Part shown: positions 34,716-42,500 of the stretch, piece by piece
Layout of the letters: the number at the start of each line of letters is the position of its first letter
How positions within the stretch are numbered: the stretch's first letter is position 1
Source: Cellulomonas soli
Lineage (GTDB): Bacteria; Actinomycetota; Actinomycetes; Actinomycetales; Cellulomonadaceae
Length of the DNA: 64,000 nucleotides
Direction: 5' to 3'
NCBI RefSeq assembly: GCF_013409305.1
Contig: NZ_JACBZJ010000001.1
Location: 2,542,001 to 2,606,000, forward strand
The notes under the pieces: generated by a model
Told to the model about the DNA's origin: nothing
What the model saw: only the letters and a program-made list of their open reading frames with translations
Database searches by the model: none
Program-made: the position numbers and the translations under genes

Positions 34716-35122
34716 GCCCGACCACCGCGGTCCCGCGCGCGGAGTTCTTCGTCGCCGCCACGCAGCACAAGCCCTGGGGCCACGAGACGCTCTTCGCCAC
34801 GGGGGAGCAGGGCTACGTCGGCAAGCTGATCTCGGTGGGTGCAGGCCAGTCGCTGAGCCTGCAGCTGCACCGGGAGAAGGACGAGACGATCACCGTGGTC
34901 TCGGGTGCGGCGACGTTCGAGCACGGTCCGTCGGCGGACAGCCTGACCGCCCGCACGCTGCGCCCGGGCGACACCGTGCACGTCCCGGCCTTGGTCGTGC
35001 ACCGCATCACCGCGCTCGCGGACCTGCTGTTCGCCGAGGTGTCCACGGGTGCGCCCGGCTGGCGGGAGGACGTCGTGCGGCTCGCCGACCGGTACGGGCG
35101 GGTGGGGACCACCGCGCCGTGA
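34712..35122 (+). CDS. Cupin, C-terminal phosphomannose isomerase-like
   Basis: A 136-residue single cupin resembling the isomerase half of type II phosphomannose isomerase/GDP-mannose pyrophosphorylase: KPWGHETLF at the start, then SLQLHREKDETITVVSGA with two His and one Glu as metal ligands, and LRPGDTVHVPALVVHRI with the last His. Starts in the stop codon of the GH130-like gene. Mannose-6-phosphate handling would fit the cluster; catalysis is not proven. Confidence 0.8.
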   Translation: MSPTTAVPRAEFFVAATQHKPWGHETLFATGEQGYVGKLISVGAGQSLSLQLHREKDETITVVSGAATFEHGPSADSLTARTLRPGDTVHVPALVVHRITALADLLFAEVSTGAPGWREDVVRLADRYGRVGTTAP

Positions 35123-35137
35123 GCTGGCCCTGCGCGG

Positions 35138-35599
35138 TCACGGGACCACCGTGACGGGCCAGTGCGCCTTGCGCACGAGCCGCACGGCCAGCGACCCGGC
35201 GATCCGGTGCCCGAAGCTCGTCGAGGACCCCACGACGAGGCAGTCCGCGCGCACCTCGCGCGCCACCTGGCACAGCACCTGGAACGGGTCGCCGACCCGG
35301 ACGACGAGCTCGGTGCGCGTCCCGATCGCCAGGGCCTGCTCGAGCAGCTCGCGCAGCATGACCTCGATCCGGTCCTGCTCACCCATCGCGGCCGCCTGCC
35401 CGGTGCCGGTCGTGTCCATCATCGCGCCGATGCCACCGCCGGGGGTGCGGGCGTACACGATCACCAGCCGCGTGCCCTGCCTGCGGGCGAAGCCGATCGC
35501 GTAGGCGACGGCCCGCATCGAGGTGTCCGAGCCGTCGGCACCGACCACGATCGCGGACGGACCGTCGTGCGGCCCTTCCGGACCAGGCCGGTGGCTCAT
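35138..35599 (-). CDS. Universal stress protein (UspA family)
   Basis: A 153-residue single-domain USP. The ATP-binding signs are present: IVVGADGSDTSMRAV at the start and the late G-2x-G-9x-G(S/T) loop read in VVGSSTSFGHRIAGSLAVRLV. It converges with the cupin gene and is divergent from corA. Stand-alone ATP-binding USPs of actinobacteria act in hypoxia and stress survival; its trigger cannot be told. Confidence 0.88.
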   Translation of the reverse strand: MSHRPGPEGPHDGPSAIVVGADGSDTSMRAVAYAIGFARRQGTRLVIVYARTPGGGIGAMMDTTGTGQAAAMGEQDRIEVMLRELLEQALAIGTRTELVVRVGDPFQVLCQVAREVRADCLVVGSSTSFGHRIAGSLAVRLVRKAHWPVTVVP

Positions 35600-35778
35600 C
35601 CGTGCACCCGCCGGGGGCCGGGGGTCACCTGGTCGGAGAGGGCCGTCGTCGGCTGCGTCGCCATGCGTGAAGTATCCCGCCGGTCACGGGCCTCTCGGGC
35701 CACGTCGGGGGCCGGGAACCCTGGGTCGACGACCTCTCGGATATGGTCGCGGCACCACGCCCGGAAGGAGCATCGACG

Positions 35779-36882
35779 ATGTCCGTCGGTCACGGTCCCC
35801 GACATCCCCGCGCCAGCGAGAGCGATGCGCTCGAGGACGCCTTCGGCGGCCCGGTGCTGCCCGAGGGGCGCGGCAGCGAGTCCGTCGTCGGTGACTGCGC
35901 CTGGTACCGCGACGGTCGACGGCGCGGGCCGAGGCTCGCCCTGCCGGATGCGGCCGCGGCGGCGCGGCAGGGCGACGGGTTCGTCTGGGTGGGCCTGCGC
36001 CACCCCACCGACGACGACATCGCGGAGGTCGCGGCCGAGTTCGGGCTCCCGGCGCTCGCGGTCGAGGACGCGGTGCACGCCCACCAGCGGCCCAAGCTCG
36101 AGGTCTACGGCGAGGTCGTGTTCGTCGTGCTCAAGCCGGCGCGGTACGTGGACCACGTCGAGGTGGTCGACATCGCCGAGCTGGCCTTCTTCCTCGGCCC
36201 GACGTTCGTGGTGACCGTGCGCCACGGCGAGTGCGACACCCTCCTGCGGGTCCGCGCCGAGCTGGAGGAGGGCCTGTCGGACCCGTACGCCGGGTTCGGC
36301 CAGGTGGCGGTGCTGCACCGTGCCGCGGACCTGGTGGCGGACGGCTACGAGCAGGCGCTCGAGCTGATCAACGAGGACGTCGACGAGATCGAGGCGCTCG
36401 TCTTCGGCCCCGGCGCCGACGACCACGCCGAGCGCATCTACAAGCTCAAGAGCGAGGTCGCCGAGCTGCGCCGGGCCGTCCTGCCGTTGATCCGCCCGCT
36501 GGAGCGGCTGGCCGCCGGGGGAGTGCCGCACGTGCCCGACGTCGCCGACCAGTACTTCCGCGACGTGCACGACCACGTCATGCGTGCGGCCGAGGGCGTC
36601 GAGCTCGTGGACCGGCAGCTGAGCGACGTGCTGCAGGCCAACACCGCACGCGTGACGACGGGGCAGAGCAAGGTGGCGCTCCGGCAGAACGAGGACATGC
36701 GCAAGATCTCGGCGTGGGCGGCGATCGCGCTGGTGCCCACGGCGATCGCCGGGATCTACGGCATGAACTTCGACCACATGCCCGAGCTGCGCTGGCGGTA
36801 CGGCTATTTCGTGGTGCTCGCGGTCATCGCGGCGACGTGCACCGGGTTGCACCGCCTGTTCCGCCGCAACGGGTGGCTCTGA
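35779..36882 (+). CDS. corA: CorA-family magnesium/cobalt transporter
   Basis: A 367-residue CorA channel. Near the C-terminus is the selectivity motif YGMNFDHMPEL (GMN at about residue 327) between two membrane helices, preceded by the long stalk helix. ATG 35779 is preceded by GGAAGGAG at 8 nt; an upstream in-frame start would run over the promoter box TATGGT (35742-35747). An N-terminal 40-residue extension is poorly conserved. Confidence 0.92.
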   Translation: MSVGHGPRHPRASESDALEDAFGGPVLPEGRGSESVVGDCAWYRDGRRRGPRLALPDAAAAARQGDGFVWVGLRHPTDDDIAEVAAEFGLPALAVEDAVHAHQRPKLEVYGEVVFVVLKPARYVDHVEVVDIAELAFFLGPTFVVTVRHGECDTLLRVRAELEEGLSDPYAGFGQVAVLHRAADLVADGYEQALELINEDVDEIEALVFGPGADDHAERIYKLKSEVAELRRAVLPLIRPLERLAAGGVPHVPDVADQYFRDVHDHVMRAAEGVELVDRQLSDVLQANTARVTTGQSKVALRQNEDMRKISAWAAIALVPTAIAGIYGMNFDHMPELRWRYGYFVVLAVIAATCTGLHRLFRRNGWL

Positions 36883-36911
36883 GCGGGCTGATCGGCCCGG
36901 TCGGAGCGCGG

Positions 36912-37505
36912 CTACGCGTCGAGGTCCCACTCGTGGACCTGTTCGACGGCGGTGCGCAGCGTGGCCACGGCCTCGGCCCGGTTGATCCGCGCGAGCACGA
37001 GCGCGGCGACGGTCAGTGACGTGATCTGCCGCGCTCGCCGGGTGTGCCGGGCGTCCGAGGCGGCGGGGTAGCGGGCGACGAGTGCTGTGCGGAACGCCTC
37101 GGTGAGCTCGGCCCGGTAGTCGTCGACGACCTGCTGCAGCGCGGTGTCGTGCGAGGCGGTGCCTGCCGTGCAGGTCAGCAGGAGGCAGCCGCGGCGGGGC
37201 GAGTCGTCAGGCAGCGTCGCGATCGTGTCGGTGAGCCCGCGCAGGTACACCAGCACGGCCTCTGGTTGTACAGGTGAGGTGACGAGGACCTGCAGCCGCG
37301 GTCGGACGACGGTGGTGAGGTAGTCCTGCACCGCTGCGCCGAACAGCCCGCGCTTGCTCCCGAAGGCGTGGTAGATGCTGGACCGGGACAGTCCGGTGGC
37401 CCGCTCGAGCTCCGGCAGCGAGGCGCCGTCGACGCCCCAGTCCCAGAAGACGTCGCGTGCCGCCTGCACGACCTCGGTCGTGTCGAAGCCCTGGTGCCGC
37501 CCCAT
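36912..37505 (-). CDS. TetR-family regulator
   Basis: A 197-residue regulator. The N-terminal helix-turn-helix reads VVQAARDVFWDWGVDGASLPELERATGLSRSSIYHAFGSKRGLF (residues 11-54, in part). The C-terminal ligand domain has a Cys-rich helix SPRRGCLLLTCTAG typical of the TetR_C subgroup near oxidoreductases. It is divergent from the DUF1304/oxidoreductase pair with three operators between them, so it probably represses both directions and releases on an electrophile or quinone-like ligand. Confidence 0.88.
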   Translation of the reverse strand: MGRHQGFDTTEVVQAARDVFWDWGVDGASLPELERATGLSRSSIYHAFGSKRGLFGAAVQDYLTTVVRPRLQVLVTSPVQPEAVLVYLRGLTDTIATLPDDSPRRGCLLLTCTAGTASHDTALQQVVDDYRAELTEAFRTALVARYPAASDARHTRRARQITSLTVAALVLARINRAEAVATLRTAVEQVHEWDLDA

Positions 37506-37528
37506 CCTGCCCCGCCCCGCTCCCGTTG

Positions 37529-37606
37529 TGAACCGTGTGGTCCACTATAGTCCTCGTTGTGAACCATGCGGTCCACAATTCTCGATATAGTGGACCGATC
37601 GGTACA
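37529..37606. promoter_or_regulatory. three TetR operators at exact 31-bp spacing
   Basis: TGAACCGTGTGGTCCA (37529-37544), TGAACCATGCGGTCCA (37560-37575) and TGGACCGATCGGTACA (37591-37606) share the form TGRACC-N4-GGTNCA and start exactly 31 bp apart. Two TATAGT -10 boxes (37546-37551, 37586-37591) lie between or over them; the first is within the palindrome ACTATAGT and can serve either strand. Confidence 0.75.
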
Positions 37607-37630
37607 CCAGCACTCGTGGAAGGCACTCAC

Positions 37631-38017
37631 ATGATCGCCACCGGGCTCGTCCTCACCGGCGTCGCCGCCCTGATCCACGTGTACATCTTCACCATGGAGT
37701 CCCTGACGTGGACCTCACCACGGACGCGCGCCACGTTCGGCACGACGCCCGAGGCGGCCGAGGCGACCCGTGAGATGGCGTTCAACCAGGGCTTCTACAA
37801 CCTGTTCCTCGCGATCCTCGTGGCGATCGGCACCGTGCTCGTGGCGGTCGGCCAGCAGGGCGTCGGCGCCGCGCTCGTGCTCGCCGGCGCCGGGTCCATG
37901 GTGGCCGCCGGCCTGGTCCTGCTCGTGTCCTCGCCGGGCAAGGCACGAGCCGCGCTCGTCCAGCTCACGGCACCCGCGCTCGGCGTCGCCCTCCTCGTCG
38001 TCGGGCTGCTCGTCTGA
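37631..38017 (+). CDS. DUF1304 membrane protein
   Basis: A 128-residue protein with four membrane helices. GLVLTGVAALIHVYIFTMES and the conserved NQGFYNLFLA motif identify DUF1304, a family of unknown function often controlled by TetR or MarR regulators. ATG 37631 is preceded by GGAAGG. It is 60 nt upstream of the oxidoreductase gene and shares its promoter. Confidence 0.85.
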   Translation: MIATGLVLTGVAALIHVYIFTMESLTWTSPRTRATFGTTPEAAEATREMAFNQGFYNLFLAILVAIGTVLVAVGQQGVGAALVLAGAGSMVAAGLVLLVSSPGKARAALVQLTAPALGVALLVVGLLV

Positions 38018-38077
38018 GCGCCGGCACCCGCCGCGCATCCTTCCCGATCGTCCGCACCACCCCTGACCGGAGACATC

Positions 38078-39100
38078 GTGACCCCCAGCATCAGCACCCA
38101 GGTCCAGCTCGTCGCGCGCCCGCACGGCTGGCCCACGCGCGAGGACTTCCGCACCGTCGCCGTCGAGCTGCCGCCCCTGGGGCCCGGCCAGGTCCGGGTC
38201 GAGAACGCGTTCGTCTCGGTCGACCCCTACATGCGCGGTCGGATGAACGACCAGAAGAGCTACACGCCCCCGTTCGCCCTCGGCGAGACGATGACCGGCG
38301 GGGCGATCGGCACCGTTGTCGCGTCCACGGCTGACGGGTACGCCGTGGGTGACGTCGTGCTGCACCAGCTCGGCTGGCGCGACGTGGCCCAGGGCGACGC
38401 CGCCGGGTTCCGTGTCGTGCCCGCGCTGCCGGGCGTGCCGCTGTCCGCCTACCTCGGCGTGCTCGGCATGACGGGCTACACGGCCTACGTGGGGCTCACG
38501 CAGATCGCGCCCGTCGCGGCGGGCGAGACCGTGTTCATCTCCGGTGCCGCGGGGGCCGTCGGCACCGCAGCCGGTCAGATCGCCCGGCTGCTGGGCGCTT
38601 CGCGGGTCGTCGGCTCGGCGGGCTCGGCCGAGAAGGTCGCGCTGCTCACCGACCGGTACGGCTTCGACGCCGCGCTGGACTACAAGCAGGCTCCGGTGCG
38701 TGCCCAGCTGCCGGCCCTCGTGCCCGAGGGGGTCGACGTGTACTTCGACAACGTCGGCGGCGACCACCTCGAGGCTGCGCTCGACGTCATGAACCGTGGC
38801 GGGCGCGTCGCGCTGTGCGGTGCGATCGCCGGGTACAACGCCACCGGGCGCACTCCCGGCCCGGACAACATGGCCACGATCATCACCCAGGGCCTCACGC
38901 TGCGCGGATTCACGCTGGGGGACCACCTGCAGCACTACGGGCAGTTCACCACCGACATGAGTGCCTGGTTCCAGGCCGGTCGCATCGTGTTCGACGAGAC
39001 CGTGGTGGACGGGATCGACCATGCGGTCGACGCGTTCCTGGACCTCCTGCGAGGCGCGAACATCGGCAAGATGGTCGTCCGCACGACGCCGGGGTCCTGA
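38078..39100 (+). CDS. NADP-dependent zinc-less oxidoreductase (MDR family)
   Basis: A 340-residue medium-chain dehydrogenase/reductase without zinc ligands, of the prostaglandin reductase/CurA type. The start has the family motif FVSVDPYMRGRMND, the nucleotide site is VFISGAAGAVGTAAGQIARLLGA (in part), followed by FDNVGGDHLEAAL. It reduces activated double bonds of enones or quinones. With DUF1304 and TetR it forms a small inducible detoxification unit. Confidence 0.88.
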   Translation: MTPSISTQVQLVARPHGWPTREDFRTVAVELPPLGPGQVRVENAFVSVDPYMRGRMNDQKSYTPPFALGETMTGGAIGTVVASTADGYAVGDVVLHQLGWRDVAQGDAAGFRVVPALPGVPLSAYLGVLGMTGYTAYVGLTQIAPVAAGETVFISGAAGAVGTAAGQIARLLGASRVVGSAGSAEKVALLTDRYGFDAALDYKQAPVRAQLPALVPEGVDVYFDNVGGDHLEAALDVMNRGGRVALCGAIAGYNATGRTPGPDNMATIITQGLTLRGFTLGDHLQHYGQFTTDMSAWFQAGRIVFDETVVDGIDHAVDAFLDLLRGANIGKMVVRTTPGS

Positions 39101-39110
39101 CGTCCGCAGC

Positions 39111-39138
39111 GCACCCGGGCCCGTGAGAGCCCGGGTGC
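39111..39138 (+). terminator. hairpin after the oxidoreductase gene
   Basis: GCACCCGGGC pairs with GCCCGGGTGC over an 8-nt loop, 11 nt after the stop codon. No T-run follows. Confidence 0.6.
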
Positions 39139-39378
39139 GCGCGACGCGCCGGAACGACTCGCCGGGCGATTCACCGCATTTGCTGTGACGTATCTGTGAA
39201 CGCGAACATCGCGAACACGACGAATGCCGTGGTCATCGGGCTCGAGCCCCCCGCAGAGCCGCAGAATCACCCCGCGAGACGCCTTTCAGGTGTTTGACCG
39301 GGGGGTGCTTCGTGCCGCACACTCGTCCTGACGGTGCGCATCGCCTGCCCCCTGCGCGGTGCGCACCGTCTCAACGTC

Positions 39379-39420
39379 CGAGGGGCGGAGCCGGTCACCA
39401 GACCGCTCCGCCCCTCGTTC
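39379..39420 (+). terminator. strong rho-independent terminator
   Basis: CGAGGGGCGGAGC pairs with GCTCCGCCCCTCG (13 bp), extended inside by GGTC/GACC, and is followed by TTC. It stands about 280 bp after the last gene end, so it does not belong to the oxidoreductase operon. Confidence 0.7.
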
Positions 39421-39516
39421 TTCCCGGCACGTCTCAGCGAGGGGCGGCGCGTGACGGCCGAGGTGCAATCACCCGGGCCCACGGCGCGCCCACCGTGCCC
39501 CGCCCGTGCACCCGGT

Positions 39517-39522
39517 TAGCGT
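39517..39522 (+). promoter_or_regulatory. -10 box TAGCGT of a leaderless transcript
   Basis: TAGCGT, 7 nt, then GTG 39530; there is no ribosome binding site. An in-frame ATG or GTG further upstream at 39506 would lie before the box. Confidence 0.5.
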
Positions 39523-39529
39523 TCGCAGG

Positions 39530-42500
39530 GTGAGCACCGTCCCCGCGCGCACGCCCGGCACGGGAACCTCCTCGGGCACGGAGCAGGTTCCCGGTGCCGA
39601 CGTGAACCCCGCCAGCCGCACCGCCGACAGCACCGTCGACCCCGCCGCTCGTACGGCGGACGCAGTCGTCGCGCTCGTCGAGCCGCCGTCGGCGACCGAG
39701 ATCCTCGAGGGCGCCGTCGCGACCTGGCGAGCCGCGCTGGTCGAGGCCGCCGGTGGCTCCACCCTCGCCGACGTCGAGCTGCTCGGGGAGGCTGCGCTCG
39801 ACCTGTCGGCCGCGCACCCCTCGGGGCTCGCCCAGCTGTTCGCCGGCCGTGAGACACGGCTGTCGAACCTCGTCCGCGAAGGCGCGGCGCTGTCCACCGC
39901 ACGTCGACGCTCGCGGGCCGTGAGCGCGCGCGCCGCGTCGTACGCCCAGCGGTACGGCATCGCCCCGACCTACCTGGCCATCGGCGTGGCGACCTGGACG
40001 GAGCGGACCACCCCCGACGTCGCGACCGACGACGTCGCCGCGCTCGCCGCGATCACACGCGCGCCGGCAGCCCGACCGACCGACGACGACGGAGCGGACC
40101 TCACGCCCGAGGACGCGTCCGACGCCCAGCAGCCGCGCACCGTGCGCGCACCCGTGCTGCTGCGCCCGGTGACCCTGCACCCGCGCGGCTCGGGGGAGAG
40201 CGACTACGCCCTCGAGCTCGAGCCGTCCGTCGAGGTCAACCCCGTGCTCGCCCGGGCTCTGCGCTCGCGCGGCGCCCTGCTCGACCCCGGTTCGGTGGCC
40301 CGCGGCACGTTCACGTCCGCCGGCTTCGACCCCCGCAGCGCGCTCGACCGCATCACCTCGCTCGGTGCCGCCGTGCTCGAGGGCTTCACGCTCACCGAGC
40401 GCATCGTCGTGGGCACGTTCGTGCACCCCGGGCAGGTGCTGGTCGACGACCTCGACAACCTCGCCGGTGCGCTGGGCAGGCACGAGGTCGTGGCCGCGCT
40501 CGCCGGCATCGACGACGCCCGCCTCCTGCTGCAGAACCCGCTGCCCGAACCCGTCGTGGGTGACCGTGAGCCCGGCATGGAGCGCGGGGTCGGCGACCTC
40601 GACCCGGCCCAGCAGCACGTGCTCGACGTCGTCGCGACCGGCATGCACGCCTTCGTCGACGCGCCCGCGGGAGCCGACGTCACCGGCACGCTCGCCGCCC
40701 TCGTCGCCGACGCGGCCGCCTCCGGCCGGACCGTGCTCTACGTCCCCGGGCACCGACGAGCCGCGACCGCCCTTGCCGCCCACCTCGACGCGCTCGGCGT
40801 GGGCGACCTGCTGCTCGACATCGCCCCCGACGCCGGGTGGCGCACCGCGACGGCGCGCCGGCTGCTCGGTGCCATGACCCTCGAGGCCCCGCTCGTCGAC
40901 GCCGCCCACCTGCAGGGTCTGCGCGCCGACCTGGTCGCCCAGCGCGAGGTCCTGCGCGCCTACGTCGACGCGCTGCACGCCCCGCGCGAACCCTGGGGTG
41001 CGTCCGCCTACGACGCGCTCCAGCACCTGGCCATGCTCACCTCGACCCGCCCGGCACCCCGCACCACGGTGCGGCTGCCCGCCGACGTCGCCCGGCAGAT
41101 GGACGCCCCGGCGCGCGCGGCGCTCGCGGCCGACCTGGTCCGGGCCGGCGAGCTCGGCGCGTTCGCCGTGCGGCCCTCCGACACGCCCTGGTACGGCGCC
41201 GACCTGCGCACCGACGCCGACGCGGACGTCGTGCGGCACCGCCTCGACCGGCTCCTTGAGTCCACGCTGCCCGGCCTGGTCGCACGCACGCAGGAGGTGG
41301 CCGACGAGACCGGCCTGGTGCGAGCCACCAGCCTGGACGCCTGGGCGCAGCAGCTGCGGATGCTCGACGGCGTCCGCGGCGCGCTCGACGTGTTCCAGCC
41401 GCTCGTCTTCGAACGCACCGCCGCCGACCTCGTCGCCGCGACCGCCACCAAGGAATGGCGCGCCGCACGCGGTGTCGAGATGGGCTACTGGGTGCGTCGG
41501 CGGCTGCGCAAGCAGGCCAAGGACATGGTGCGCCCGGGCCGGCCCGTCGCCGACCTGCACACCGCGCTCATCGACGTGCAGGCGCAGCGCGAGATCTGGC
41601 AGCAGCACTGCCCGTCCGGGGGCTGGCCGCGGCTGCCCGACGGTCTCGGGCTCATCGACGAGGAGTACCTCGCCGTGCGCGCCGACATCGACGCGCTCGA
41701 CGAGGTCCTGGCGACCACGCCCGCCGGTGCCGACCTGGCCTCCGCAGGGTTCGCCGACCTGCTCGAACGGCTCGGCCGTCTGCGCGCCGGGGCCGAGGCG
41801 CTCATCACGCTGCCGCGCCGCACGACCCTGCTGCACCACGTGCGCGCCGCAGGGCTGGGCGAGCTCCTGGACGACCTCGCGCAACGCCGCGCCGACCCGG
41901 CGCTCGCACCCGCCGAGCTGGACCTGGCCTGGTGGACCACCGTCTTCGAGCAGATCCTCACCGCCGACCCGGCGCTCGCCGGGTACGACGGGACCGCGCT
42001 GGGGGCGATGTCCGCGCAGTACGCGGCGCTCGACCGTGCCCACGTCGCGAGCCTGTCCCGCCCCGTGATGTCCGCCGTCGTCGGGCACGTCGGGGGCGCC
42101 CTGCGCGTGCACCGCGAGCAGGCCGAGGGGCTGTTCGCCGAGCTGGTCGAGGAGCGCCTGACCTCCGTCAGGGACACCGTGGCCCGATACCCGGACGTCG
42201 CCCGTCGCCTGCGACCCGTGCTCGCCGCGAGCCCCATGCTCGTACCGCAGGTGCTGCCGCCGACCCGCACGGTCGACCTCGTCGTGATCGACGCCGCCGC
42301 GCACCTGCCCGTCGAGGTCGCCCTGGCCGCGGTCGCCCGTGGCCGCCAGGTCGTCGTCGTCGGTGACGCTCGCTGCGCGTCGGGCAGCGCGCTGCGTGAG
42401 CTCTCGGCCGTCCTGCCCACCGTGGCCCTGCACGCCGACGCGTCCCGACGGGACCCGTACCTGACGACGTTCCTGGCCGGGCACGGCTACGCGGGTGTCC

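Larger units (their letters stand above)
39139..39529 (+). ncRNA. structured intergenic region, possible small RNA
   Basis: About 390 bp without a gene. It contains a 10-bp stem GACGGTGCGC/GCGCACCGTC around 21 nt (39330-39370) and directly after it a strong terminator (39379-39417). The stretch at 39177-39240 is less GC-rich than its surroundings and could hold a promoter. A strong terminator with no gene before it suggests a transcribed RNA of 100-230 nt. It matches no RNA family I can recognise; C-runs are present but not in the loop arrangement of 6C RNA. Confidence 0.3.

Noticed and set aside
39230..39420. 6C small RNA family
   Set aside because: C-runs at 39249-39254 and 39348-39352 are present, but the first is in a GGGCTCGAGCCC palindrome and the two are not both loop segments of paired hairpins.
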